From contig CAIQIV010000489.1 in assembly GCA_903871905.1 (NCBI GenBank), positions 1 through 41,446 of the forward strand: a stretch of 41,446 nucleotides of DNA, given 5' to 3'. Each line of letters opens with the position of its first letter. Position 1 is the stretch's first letter. This stretch comes from an uncultured Chloroflexota bacterium (lineage in GTDB: Bacteria; Chloroflexota; Anaerolineae; Anaerolineales; UBA4823). The notes below the pieces were generated by a model. It was not told where the DNA came from. It saw only the letters and a list, made by a program, of their open reading frames with translations, and ran no database searches. Shown one piece after another: positions 31,484 through 39,551 of this stretch. The position numbers and the translations under genes were made by a program.

Positions 31484-32434
31484 ATGTTGTACCGCCGCAC
31501 CATATATCTTGGTCACTTCTGCTTTTTATGCCTCTTGTGTACATTCCAGGCTGCCTGTGGCCTGCCACAAGCGCTAATCGAAGCAACTGTTAGTAGTCCC
31601 CCTACCCCACTGTCTACGGTGAGCCTGCAGAAGATATCGACATATCCGTCTGCTACTGCTACATCAACACCGGGGATCCTGGCAGGGCAAGGGTCGAAAA
31701 CACCAACCAGGGCGGCGGCGCCAGATTGTTTACACAAAGGGGGACGGTTTCTCCAGAAAAGCCTGGATACCAGCCTGCTGAAGAAGGCGTTAGAGTATCG
31801 TATCTATCTACCTCCATGTTATGATGAGCATCCCCAGCAGGACTATCCTGTTCTTTACCTGATCCACGGGCAAAGCTATACGGATGACCAGTGGGAGCGG
31901 TTAGGGGTGGGTAAGATTGCGGACCGGCTGATCGCTTCTGGAGAGATCCCACCTTTGCTGGTGGTTATGCCGCGTGACCGGGTGTGGACCCAACCAACCG
32001 AAGATATGTTTGGCGAAGCGCTGGCAACAATATTGATCCCTGCGATCGATGAGCACTTCCGTACCATTGCAGACCGCCCACACCGGGCAATCGGAGGTCT
32101 GTCGCGTGGTGCAGGGTGGGCTGTGCACCTGGGATTGAAGCACTGGCAGCTGTTTGGAACGATTGGGGCACACAGCCTGGCGGTCTTCCATGCGGACTCT
32201 TCCCATATCCGGGAGTGGCTGCAGGCAATCCCTCGCCAGGATCTGCCACGTTTTTACCTGGATATTGGAAGCAAGGATCGCCCAGAGATTATGCAGTCTG
32301 CTACCTGGTTTGAGCAGATTCTGGTTGGGCTGGATATTCCGCATGAATGGTACATGTTCCAGGGCTATCACGATGAAGCGTATTGGAGCGCGCATGTAGA
32401 GACATACCTGCGCTGGTATACGGCGGCGTGGTAG
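31484..32434 (+). CDS. Secreted putative esterase (PF00756-like alpha/beta hydrolase)
   Basis: The 316-aa product has an N-terminal export signal (YLGHFCFLCLLCTFQAACG). Cys25 might be lipidated, though the -3 residue Gln is not a canonical lipobox. A Ser/Thr/Pro-rich spacer follows, then an alpha/beta hydrolase of the Fes/esterase-D type: RIYLPPCYDEHPQQDYPVLY, LIHGQSYTDDQWE, the nucleophile elbow GGLSRGAGW (Ser207), Asp in DIGSKDR, and the terminal His in FQGYHDEAYW. Family members cleave siderophores, mycolates or feruloyl esters; the substrate here is unknown. It may be a surface hydrolase. The start follows a TATACT by 6 nt. Confidence 0.9.
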   Translation: MLYRRTIYLGHFCFLCLLCTFQAACGLPQALIEATVSSPPTPLSTVSLQKISTYPSATATSTPGILAGQGSKTPTRAAAPDCLHKGGRFLQKSLDTSLLKKALEYRIYLPPCYDEHPQQDYPVLYLIHGQSYTDDQWERLGVGKIADRLIASGEIPPLLVVMPRDRVWTQPTEDMFGEALATILIPAIDEHFRTIADRPHRAIGGLSRGAGWAVHLGLKHWQLFGTIGAHSLAVFHADSSHIREWLQAIPRQDLPRFYLDIGSKDRPEIMQSATWFEQILVGLDIPHEWYMFQGYHDEAYWSAHVETYLRWYTAAW

Positions 32435-32454
32435 AACCTGAGGGCTACTCATCG

Positions 32455-32463
32455 TGTTATAAT
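32455..32463 (+). promoter_or_regulatory. Extended -10 element with leaderless spacing before gatC
   Basis: TGT-TATAAT ends 7 nt before the gatC ATG at 32471, with no Shine-Dalgarno (CTCAGCC). This is the cleanest leaderless candidate in the window. Confidence 0.6.
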
Positions 32464-32470
32464 CTCAGCC

Positions 32471-32758
32471 ATGACCCTGACAATTGAACAAGTTGAATAT
32501 ATCGCCGACCTGGCGCGCCTGGAACTCAGCGATGAGGAAAAGGATCACTACCGCCAGCAGTTGTCTGCCATCCTGGAGTATGCCGGTCGCCTGCAGACCT
32601 TGGACACATCTGGGATTGCACCAACATCCAGCGTCCTTCCGCCGCGTAGTGTACTGCGTCCAGATCAATCTCGGGCCGGGCTGACCCGCCAGGCGCTGCT
32701 CAGCAATGCGCCTGACGCTGTAAAGGATCAATTCCGGGTTCCACTTATACTGGAATAA
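32471..32758 (+). CDS. gatC: Asp-tRNA(Asn)/Glu-tRNA(Gln) amidotransferase subunit C
   Basis: The 95-aa GatC wraps around GatA and GatB in the GatCAB amidotransferase that makes Gln-tRNA or Asn-tRNA from mischarged precursors. Signatures are TIEQVEYIADLARLELSDEE, the QLSAILEYAGRLQTLDTSGI helix and the tail APDAVKDQFRVPLIL. It lies 26 nt before gatA. An extended -10 ends 7 nt before the ATG. gatB is not in the window. Confidence 0.96.
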   Translation: MTLTIEQVEYIADLARLELSDEEKDHYRQQLSAILEYAGRLQTLDTSGIAPTSSVLPPRSVLRPDQSRAGLTRQALLSNAPDAVKDQFRVPLILE

Positions 32759-32784
32759 TCCAGCCATTCAAGGCGTAGTCATCC

Positions 32785-34275
32785 ATGTCCGACCTGACTG
32801 AGCTTTCATTGAGAATAATTTGTTCTGCATTGCGCTCTGGCGAAATCTCCAGCCGGGCGCTGACCCAGGCTTACCTGGAGCGGATAGAGAGGCTTGACCC
32901 CAAGCTGCATGTCTTCCTCGCGCTGGCTCCGGAGCGCGCCCTGGAACAGGCCGACCAGGCAGACCGGCGGCTGATAGAGTGGCGGCGCAATCCATCAGCT
33001 TCTTTGCCTTTGCTGACCGGTGTGCCGATGGCGATCAAGGATGTATTGGCAGTATCCGGTTTCCCCTGCACCTGTGGCTCGCGCATCCTGGAGGGATTTA
33101 TGCCTCCTTACAATGCCACAGTGGTGGATCGCTTGTTGGCGTCAGGGGTGATCATCCTGGGAAAGACCAATACGGACGAGTTTGCCATGGGTTCCTCCAC
33201 TGAAAACTCGGCCTATGGGCCAACACATAACCCATGGAATATCCAGCATGTCCCTGGTGGATCCAGCGGCGGCAGCGCGGCGGCGACCGCCGCTCACTTC
33301 ACGCCGGTTGCCCTGGGGACCGATACCGGAGGCAGTGTTCGCCAGCCGGCATCTTTCTGCGGTGTGACCGGGATCAAACCGACCTATGGGCGCGTTTCGC
33401 GCTATGGCCTGATCGCTTATGGCTCCTCGCTGGATGTGGTAGGCGTCTTTGGGCACTCGGCAGAGGACGTTGCCCAGGTTTTCACTTTGATGGCTGGTCA
33501 TGATCCACTGGATGCCACCACCCTGGATCAGCCTGTGCCAGAGATTCGGCTTGAGGCCCAGGGGGCCTCCGAAAGCCAGCCGCTGCTTGGATTGAAGGTT
33601 GGGGTGCCCAGGGAATATTTTATCCAGGGTATCCAGCCAGAGGTGGAAGAGCGGGTGCGCCGCGCTATCCAAACCCTGGAGATGCTGGGAGCAGAGGTTT
33701 TACCAGTCAGCCTGCCGCATACGGAGTATGCCCTGCCTGTCTATTACCTGATTGCACCAGCTGAAGCCTCGGCTAATCTGGCGCGCTTTGACGGCATCCG
33801 CTACGGCCCACGCGAGCAGTCTGACCGGATGTGGGACGTATTCCGGCGCACGCGCGGCCGCCGCTTTGGTCCTGAGGTCAAGAGGCGCATCATGCTGGGC
33901 ACCTATGCCCTGTCTGCCGGGTATTTTGATGCTTATTATGGCCAGGCGCAGAAGGTGCGTACCTTGATCCGGCGTGATTTTGAGCAGGCTTTCACCCAGG
34001 TTGACGTGGTGGCTGCTCCTGTGGCGCCGACCACCGCTTTTCGCCTGGGCGAACATACCGATGACCCCCTGGCTATGTACCTGGAAGATGTTTTTACTCT
34101 GCCTGCTAACCTGGCAGGTGTTCCCGGCCTGGCGTTCCCTGTTGGCTTTGATGCCCAGGGACTGCCGGTAGGGATGCAGTTGATGGGTGTCCATTTCCGG
34201 GAAGATGTGCTCTTCCGTATCGCACATGCGTACCAGCAGGCGACGGAGTGGCACACCCGCAGTCCCAACTTGTAG
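32785..34275 (+). CDS. gatA: Asp-tRNA(Asn)/Glu-tRNA(Gln) amidotransferase subunit A
   Basis: GatA is the glutaminase subunit that releases ammonia for transamidation. The 496-aa length is typical. The amidase Ser-cisSer-Lys triad is visible as Lys85 (PMAIKDVL), Ser160 (GGSSGGSAAA) and Ser184 (GTDTGGSVRQPASFCG). The GatA-specific KPTYGRVSRYGLIAYGSSLD follows. The C-terminal part (FTLPANLAGVPGLAFPVGFD) is complete. It follows gatC in an operon; no strong Shine-Dalgarno precedes ATG 32785, so coupling is plausible. Confidence 0.97.
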   Translation: MSDLTELSLRIICSALRSGEISSRALTQAYLERIERLDPKLHVFLALAPERALEQADQADRRLIEWRRNPSASLPLLTGVPMAIKDVLAVSGFPCTCGSRILEGFMPPYNATVVDRLLASGVIILGKTNTDEFAMGSSTENSAYGPTHNPWNIQHVPGGSSGGSAAATAAHFTPVALGTDTGGSVRQPASFCGVTGIKPTYGRVSRYGLIAYGSSLDVVGVFGHSAEDVAQVFTLMAGHDPLDATTLDQPVPEIRLEAQGASESQPLLGLKVGVPREYFIQGIQPEVEERVRRAIQTLEMLGAEVLPVSLPHTEYALPVYYLIAPAEASANLARFDGIRYGPREQSDRMWDVFRRTRGRRFGPEVKRRIMLGTYALSAGYFDAYYGQAQKVRTLIRRDFEQAFTQVDVVAAPVAPTTAFRLGEHTDDPLAMYLEDVFTLPANLAGVPGLAFPVGFDAQGLPVGMQLMGVHFREDVLFRIAHAYQQATEWHTRSPNL

Positions 34276-34342
34276 ACTGAAAGAATTGCCCGGCGCGCCA
34301 GGCACCTTATCAGCCGGTGAGCGGGGCGGAAAGAGGTTTAAC

Positions 34343-36046
34343 ATGGAGAACATATTGCCCCGGGATGCTGCGCAGTTCATGCAGTGGGAATGGTCCAATT
34401 ACGAGCCTTACTACCAGGACCTGGATGCGCAGAAACTAAGCCCAGAGAACGTTAATGGATGGTTGGCCGGGTGGTCCCGCTTGAAGGAGATGATTGCTGA
34501 GACCTCCTGGCGACTGTATGCAGCCGTCACGGTGGATACAACCGACGAGCTGGCTGATAAAAGCTACCAAAGCTTTTTGGACGATCTATTTCCCAAGGCA
34601 GAAGCGGCTAATCAACTGCTGAAGGAAAAACTGCTGGGCAGCGGCTTGCAGCCAGAGGGGTTTCACCTGCAATTGCGCAATCTCCAGGCCCAGGCGGAGA
34701 TCTTCCGCGAAAGTAACCTTCCTCTGCTTGCCCAAGAATTGAAGCTCAGCCGCCAATATGATAAGGTCATCGGGGCACAGACTGTTGAATGGCAGGGTAC
34801 CGAAGTTACCCTGGCGCAGCTCACCCCGGTTTTCCAGGATCAGCAGCGACCTGTACGTGAAGAGGCCTGGCGGTTGGCTGCTGAGCGGCAGCTCCAGGAT
34901 CGCGCAGAGATCAATATGCTGTGGCAGGAACTGTTGGACCTGCGCTGCCAGCAAGCAGTGAACGCGGACCTGCCCGGGTATCGGGCTTACCGTTGGAAGC
35001 AGCTTCTTCGTTTTGACTATTCGCCAGATGACTGCGTCAGTTTTCACCAGGCCATCGAGGAAGTAGCGGTTCCAGCTGCCAGACGCATCTATGAGAGACG
35101 GCGCCAGCAGCTGGGGGTAGAAACCCTGAGACCTTGGGATCTGAATGTGGATCCCCTGGGACGTTCACCGCTGCGCCCGTTCAAGAATGTGGAAGAACTG
35201 GAGGATAAAACGACGGCGATCTTTCATCGGGTTGACCCGCAGTTGGGTGAATACTTTGAGATCATGCGCCGCGAAGGACTGCTGGACCTGGAGAACCGCA
35301 AGGGAAAGGCCCCAGGGGGCTACTGCTCTGACTTTCCTGTGATCCGGCGGCCCTTTATCTTTACCAATGCAGTCGGTCTGCACGAGGATGTGATGACCCT
35401 GCTCCATGAAGGAGGGCATGCATTTCATGTGTTTGAGACTGCGTCCCTGCCCTATTATGACCAGCTTGAGGTAGGCAATGAGATGGCGGAAGTAGCCTCG
35501 ATGTCCATGGAACTGCTGGCTTCTCCATATCTTTCGGTCGAGCAGGGCGGATTTTACAACGCATCTGAGGCAGCCAGGGCGCGGATTGAACACCTGGAAG
35601 CCGCAATCTGTTTCTGGCCGTATATGGCGGTGGTGGATGCTTTCCAGCATTGGGTTTATGAGAACCCGGATGCAGCCAGGGAACCGGAACGATGCGACGA
35701 AAGGTGGGGCGAGCTTTGGGATCGTTACATGATCGGCCAGGATTGGAATGGGCTGGACAGTGAAAAAGTGACCGGATGGCAACGCAAGCCCCATATTCTG
35801 CAAAACCCATACTATTACATTGAGTATGGCATGGCACAACTGGCGTCTATCCAGGTGTGGAGTAACTCCCTGGCAGATCAGGCCGGGGCAGTGCGGGCGT
35901 ACCGCAGGGCTCTCTCGTTGGGCGGCACGGTTCGCCTACCCGAGTTGTACACGGCGGCTGGCGCCAGGTTCTCTTTTGGTGCCAGAACATTGAAAGAGGC
36001 GGTTGATCTGGCGGAATGCACGATCCAGGAGTTGGAAGCAGGATAG
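34343..36046 (+). CDS. M3 family oligoendopeptidase (PepF-like)
   Basis: The 567-aa product is a zinc metallopeptidase of the thimet/oligoendopeptidase F family, which trims short peptides in the cytosol. The catalytic HExxH is TLLHEGGHAFHVFE (His355, Glu356, His359). The third ligand Glu lies about 28 residues later in EVGNEMAEVASMSMELL. The C-terminal YYIEYGMAQLASIQVW block is typical. No signal peptide is present. ATG 34343 has AGAGG upstream; the frame is open for 52 more codons, but these overlap gatA in another frame. It starts 67 nt after gatA. Confidence 0.94.
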   Translation: MENILPRDAAQFMQWEWSNYEPYYQDLDAQKLSPENVNGWLAGWSRLKEMIAETSWRLYAAVTVDTTDELADKSYQSFLDDLFPKAEAANQLLKEKLLGSGLQPEGFHLQLRNLQAQAEIFRESNLPLLAQELKLSRQYDKVIGAQTVEWQGTEVTLAQLTPVFQDQQRPVREEAWRLAAERQLQDRAEINMLWQELLDLRCQQAVNADLPGYRAYRWKQLLRFDYSPDDCVSFHQAIEEVAVPAARRIYERRRQQLGVETLRPWDLNVDPLGRSPLRPFKNVEELEDKTTAIFHRVDPQLGEYFEIMRREGLLDLENRKGKAPGGYCSDFPVIRRPFIFTNAVGLHEDVMTLLHEGGHAFHVFETASLPYYDQLEVGNEMAEVASMSMELLASPYLSVEQGGFYNASEAARARIEHLEAAICFWPYMAVVDAFQHWVYENPDAAREPERCDERWGELWDRYMIGQDWNGLDSEKVTGWQRKPHILQNPYYYIEYGMAQLASIQVWSNSLADQAGAVRAYRRALSLGGTVRLPELYTAAGARFSFGARTLKEAVDLAECTIQELEAG

Positions 36047-36067
36047 AGTTCTGATACAAGGCGGCTA

Positions 36068-36232
36068 ATGCGTTTTAAAGTTAGGCGGCTGGGCTGGGGT
36101 GCAGCTATGGCGCAGGGATGGGACAAAGCTTTAATTGTCGCGGTCTCTTTTGTGTTGTTGGCCTTCACCCAGATTAATCCTGCTGATATTATCCTTGGAA
36201 CTGTCTTGTTGGGGTTCCTAATATATCGCTGA
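36068..36232 (+). CDS. 54-aa membrane peptide resembling the C-terminal end of a chromate transporter
   Basis: A 54-codon frame (ATG 36068 to TGA 36230-36232) fills most of the gap between the M3 peptidase and the ROK kinase. It has a basic N-terminus ([20 protein letters not shown]) and one hydrophobic hairpin, [13 protein letters not shown] then [18 protein letters not shown]. The W-x-KALIV...F-x-INP...ILG pattern recalls the last helix pair of ChrA-type transporters, so it could be the remnant of a larger gene. Alternatively it is a real small membrane protein: AAGG lies 7 nt before the ATG, and the frame is intact between its neighbours. The ChrA link is by eye only and uncertain. Confidence 0.45.
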   Translation: MRFKVRRLGWGAAMAQGWDKALIVAVSFVLLAFTQINPADIILGTVLLGFLIYR

Positions 36233-36246
36233 GAGAGAGGAATAAC

Positions 36247-37131
36247 ATGGCAATTTTTGGCGGAATTGAAGCTGGCGGGACAAAATTTGTCTGCATGGTG
36301 GGCAGCGGTCCAGATGATATCCGCAAGGAAACCCGCTTTCCTACCACCACCCCGGATGAGACAATCGAAAAGGCGATAACCTTTTTCCAACAGCAGGGCG
36401 AGCCGCTGGCCGCGGTTGGCATTGCTGCTTTTGGTCCGTTGGATCCGGATCCGAACTCGCCGGATTTCGGAAAGATTACGACTACGCCAAAACCAGGTTG
36501 GGCTTACGCGGATATTGGGGGGAGGGTTGCACGGGCATTGGGTATTCCGTTAGGTTTTGATACCGACGTGAATGGTGCAGCTTTGGGGGAGTACCGTTGG
36601 GGAGCAGGGTGCGGTCTGGATACTTTTCTCTATCTGACGATTGGGACGGGGATCGGTGGTGGCGGGTTGATGAGCGGTAAATTGATGCATGGGTTAATTC
36701 ACCCGGAGATGGGACACATCCGCCTGCCGCATGACCTGGTGCGCGATCCTTACCCGGGTCACTGTCCGTTTCACGGCGATTGCCTGGAGGGTTTGGCCTG
36801 CGGGCCGGCGATCGAGAGCCGCTGGGGGGTACGCGGTGAGACGCTGGCGGCTGATCATCCAGCCTGGGAACTGGAAGCGGAATACCTGGCGCTGGCGCTG
36901 GTCAACTTTATCTGCACCCTCTCACCGCAGCGTATCATCCTGGGAGGTGGAGTGATGGCCCAGGAAGGATTGATCGAGAAGGTGCGCCAAAAAGTTCAGG
37001 GTTTGCTGAATGGATATATTAAATCCCCGGCAATCCTGGAGCAGATCGATACGTATATTGTGCTTCCTGGATTGGGGAACCAGGCGGGTGGTTTAGGGGC
37101 GATCGCTCTGGCAGAAGCTGCCCTCTCTTGA
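36247..37131 (+). CDS. ROK-family sugar kinase, fructokinase-like
   Basis: The 294-aa product is an ATP-dependent hexose kinase of the ROK family. [16 protein letters not shown] is the nucleotide-binding start. [17 protein letters not shown] holds the catalytic Asp, and [15 protein letters not shown] follows. The zinc motif is HPEMGHIRL followed by [16 protein letters not shown]. This pattern matches bacterial fructokinases (ScrK/GmuE type), and fructose or mannose is the likely substrate. AGAGAGAGG lies just before the ATG. The start is 14 nt after the small membrane ORF, so both may share a transcript with gatCA and the peptidase. No other carbohydrate gene is adjacent. Confidence 0.93.
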   Translation: MAIFGGIEAGGTKFVCMVGSGPDDIRKETRFPTTTPDETIEKAITFFQQQGEPLAAVGIAAFGPLDPDPNSPDFGKITTTPKPGWAYADIGGRVARALGIPLGFDTDVNGAALGEYRWGAGCGLDTFLYLTIGTGIGGGGLMSGKLMHGLIHPEMGHIRLPHDLVRDPYPGHCPFHGDCLEGLACGPAIESRWGVRGETLAADHPAWELEAEYLALALVNFICTLSPQRIILGGGVMAQEGLIEKVRQKVQGLLNGYIKSPAILEQIDTYIVLPGLGNQAGGLGAIALAEAALS

Positions 37132-37153
37132 TGCGGCAGATCACTTTACCTGC

Positions 37154-38083
37154 CTAATGGGCTGCTTTCCTCTGGCTGCGCACGCGGAACACGCCAGCGA
37201 CACCCAGTAAGATCAGGGCAGTCCCGCTGATAGTCCAGAGAGTGATTGGCTCGCTCAGAATCAGCCATCCCAGGAGAACGGCAATAACCGGGTTGACATA
37301 GCCATAGGTCATCACAATGCTGATCGGCAGCAGGCGCAAGGCGCGCACGAAGGACGTGAAGGCCAGGACTGACCCAATCAGGACGAGATAAAGCCAGGCC
37401 ATCCAGGCGGCATGGCTTGGGGTTGGAACGGGCTCGTGGGTGATCAGAGCGGTAGCCAGCAGTCCAATTCCACCGGAAAGGTGTTGGTAGCCAGAGCTGA
37501 CCATTGGCTGCAGTCCAACCGGGCGGCGTGATTGCAGCAGGCTGCCGATGCCCCAGCTAAACGCGCCCACCAGCAGCAGGCCGATTGAGAGAATATCAGC
37601 CTGGATGCCGCTGCGTAGCACCGGATATGAAAGAACAATGATCCCGCTGAAGCCGATGAGCAGCGAGACGATTAACAGCAGAGAAGGGGGCTTGCGATCG
37701 ATGACCGCCTCGATCATAGCCACAAAGATAGGAGTCGCTCCAACAATCAGGGCAGCCATCCCGGATGCTGAGCGCTGTTCGGCCCAGGAAACCAGGCCAT
37801 TCCCACACAGCCAGAGAAGCAATCCCGAGGCAATTACGGTGATCAGCTCGGGGGTGGTGGGGCGCAGCCGCTGGCGTGTCAGCCCAGCCAGGACCAACAG
37901 CAGGGTACCGGCAGTCAGGACACGGCTGGATACCATGAAGAAGGGGGGAAATCCGGATCCTGGTCCCACCGCGATGCGGATTGCCAGATATGTGCTGCCC
38001 CAAACAAAATAGACAATGAACAGGCTGACCAACCCAGACCAGCTCAGCGAATGGTGTGTTTCAGATTGTGTGGAGGACGGCAT
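37154..38083 (-). CDS. EamA/DMT-family permease
   Basis: The 309-aa product shows ten predicted membrane helices in two EamA repeats. The first carries FIVYFVWGSTYLAIRIAVGPGSG and SWAEQRSASGMAALIVGATPIFVAMIEAVI, and the second carries GIGSLLQSRRP and MTYGYVNPVIAVLLGWLILSEPIT. The family exports amino acids or other metabolites; the substrate is unknown. ATG 38083 is chosen by helix position; an upstream in-frame start adds 28 polar residues and a stem-loop region. A TATACT/TATACC-like -10 lies near 38120-38130 on the minus strand. It converges with the kinase gene, with 22 nt between. Confidence 0.93.
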   Translation of the reverse strand: MPSSTQSETHHSLSWSGLVSLFIVYFVWGSTYLAIRIAVGPGSGFPPFFMVSSRVLTAGTLLLVLAGLTRQRLRPTTPELITVIASGLLLWLCGNGLVSWAEQRSASGMAALIVGATPIFVAMIEAVIDRKPPSLLLIVSLLIGFSGIIVLSYPVLRSGIQADILSIGLLLVGAFSWGIGSLLQSRRPVGLQPMVSSGYQHLSGGIGLLATALITHEPVPTPSHAAWMAWLYLVLIGSVLAFTSFVRALRLLPISIVMTYGYVNPVIAVLLGWLILSEPITLWTISGTALILLGVAGVFRVRSQRKAAH

Positions 38084-38136
38084 GTGGTTCTTGAAGCTCC
38101 TGAAGTGAGTATGAGAATGGTATAGTATATCAATAG

Positions 38137-38175
38137 AATAGACCTTGAAGGCTACTAACTCCTTCAAGGTCTATT
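38137..38175. terminator. 15-bp perfect inverted repeat, bidirectional terminator candidate
   Basis: AATAGACCTTGAAGG (38137-38151) and CCTTCAAGGTCTATT (38161-38175) form a perfect 15-bp stem with a 9-nt loop. It lies about 106 nt after the end of the UroD-like methyltransferase gene on the minus strand, and just upstream of the EamA gene's probable -10. The minus-strand arm is followed by CTATTGATAT and the plus-strand arm by TTATGG. It probably ends the methyltransferase transcript. Confidence 0.6.
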
Positions 38176-38281
38176 TTATGGGGCTTTCAGAGTTTAACTA
38201 TCTGCTTCTTGCGCTCAATATCCTGGCTGACCTTGTTTTGATAGATAGCCGGTTAACCCGGCTTAGCGCATGGATGTGGAA
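38176..38281 (-). other. Non-coding stretch after the methyltransferase gene
   Basis: No gene is supported here. A second short hairpin, AGCCGG-TTAAC-CCGGCT (38247-38263), lies 19 nt after the methyltransferase stop and before the large 15-bp repeat. Confidence 0.4.
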
Positions 38282-39451
38282 TTATGCAGCCGAATATCGG
38301 CCATATTCCTGTAAGGTCTCCCACATGGCCATGATATTCTCAGGCGGCACATTGCCCTGGATGTTATGGACGGTATTGAATACGTAGCCTCCTCCAGGCA
38401 TGAAATCTTCCAGCCGCCGCCTGACATCCTGGCGCACCTCTGCCGGAGTATGGCGCAGGTCAAAGGCATTCTGGGTGTCCACCCCGCCGCCCCAGAAAAC
38501 TAGATCCTTGCCAAATTCGCGTTTCAGTTCTTTGGAATTCATCCCATTGGCGCTGACCTGCAAGGGGTTGAGGATATCCACGCCTATCTCAATCAGATCG
38601 GGGATAATTGCCCGCACGGCGCCGCAGGAGTGGAAGAAGATCCGGGCATTACTCCTCGAATGGATGAAATCAAACATCTCTTTGTGCATAGGTTTGAGCA
38701 CCTGGCGGTAAGAGCGGGGTGAGATCAGCAGGTTGTTTTGACCGGCAAGGTCATCTGCCATCTGGACGACGTCAATTGGAATACCCTGCATCACTTCAAA
38801 CATCTTTTCCCAATAGGACATTTGCAGGTCCATGAACCGCTGCAGGATTTTCCTAGCCAACGAAGGGTCAGCGGCCCAATCGGCGTAGGCGTCTTGATAC
38901 CCGCGGGACCAGGTGAACAGTTCAAAGATGCCAGCAGACATGTTGCCGATGATCAGTGCGCGTTGCTCATCATTAATAACTTTCAACGCAGCCTCGCGCA
39001 GCCCGGTGAAGCGAGATGGATCCAGTGGATCGGGAAGTTGGTAGCGGGCTACATCTTCCTCAGCGATATCACCGGCCAACGGGTGATCAAACATGTCATA
39101 ATACATCCCACCTTCTTTGGGCATGCGCCAGCCGATTTGATATTCATCATGGAAATAGAGATATCTTTCATCGGCAGTCTGCTGGATATTAACCTGGAAG
39201 CTGGCAGTTGAGCGAGGAGCGACATTGTGCACATCGACACCCAGGTGGTCCATGACATCCAGATCCACCTGGGCTAACTGCTGCAATACATCAATGATTT
39301 TTATTTCCCGCTCAGGCAGACCCAGGTATTGTCTCAGGCGTTGATAGGCTTTGGCCTGGATGCCAGTGACAACTGTACCCCCCAGATCAAAAGGAACCCG
39401 GTCAGGTTCCCGGTGATCGAGTGCAGTGAGGATGCGTTCACGGCTGTTCAT
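38282..39451 (-). CDS. UroD/MtaA-superfamily protein, probable corrinoid-linked methyltransferase
   Basis: The 389-aa product has the uroporphyrinogen-decarboxylase fold signatures used by methylcobamide:thiol/pterin methyltransferases. It begins NSRERILTALDHREPDRVPF, then VVQMADDLAGQNNLLISPRS, then FFHSCGAVRAIIPDLIEIGVDILNP with the zinc-type H-x-C, and ends GGGYVFNTVHNIQGNVPPEN. The usual third Cys ligand region reads WGGGVDTQ with no Cys, so a classical MtaA zinc site is incomplete. The corrinoid protein gene is immediately upstream on the same strand, which supports a methyl-transfer role over haem synthesis. No partner substrate methyltransferase (MtaB/MttB type) is in the window. The substrate is unknown. 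Confidence 0.87.
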   Translation of the reverse strand: MNSRERILTALDHREPDRVPFDLGGTVVTGIQAKAYQRLRQYLGLPEREIKIIDVLQQLAQVDLDVMDHLGVDVHNVAPRSTASFQVNIQQTADERYLYFHDEYQIGWRMPKEGGMYYDMFDHPLAGDIAEEDVARYQLPDPLDPSRFTGLREAALKVINDEQRALIIGNMSAGIFELFTWSRGYQDAYADWAADPSLARKILQRFMDLQMSYWEKMFEVMQGIPIDVVQMADDLAGQNNLLISPRSYRQVLKPMHKEMFDFIHSRSNARIFFHSCGAVRAIIPDLIEIGVDILNPLQVSANGMNSKELKREFGKDLVFWGGGVDTQNAFDLRHTPAEVRQDVRRRLEDFMPGGGYVFNTVHNIQGNVPPENIMAMWETLQEYGRYSAA

Positions 39452-39517
39452 TTGCTGGGTCCGATCCTTGCCAGGAAAGCTGGCGAAGAGAGGCCTAATT
39501 CTAAGAGCCGTTCTCGG

Positions 39518-39551
39518 AAGAAACCTGGATGGGCCTTAGTCCAGGTTTCTT
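39518..39551 (-). terminator. Intergenic hairpin between corrinoid protein and methyltransferase genes
   Basis: AAGAAACCTGGA (39518-39529) and TCCAGGTTTCTT (39540-39551) form a perfect 12-bp stem with a 10-nt loop. It begins at the corrinoid-protein stop codon and lies 67 nt before the methyltransferase ATG. With a short TTTCTTCC tract it may act as a partial terminator or an mRNA stability element. Confidence 0.6.

Noticed and set aside
33700-34398. 232-codon minus-strand frame opposite gatA and the start of the M3 peptidase
   Set aside because: It is antisense to two clear genes and has no ribosome site or domain.
38145-38387. 80-codon plus-strand frame between EamA and the methyltransferase genes
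   Set aside because: It starts inside the 15-bp hairpin loop and ends antisense to the methyltransferase gene, with no ribosome site.
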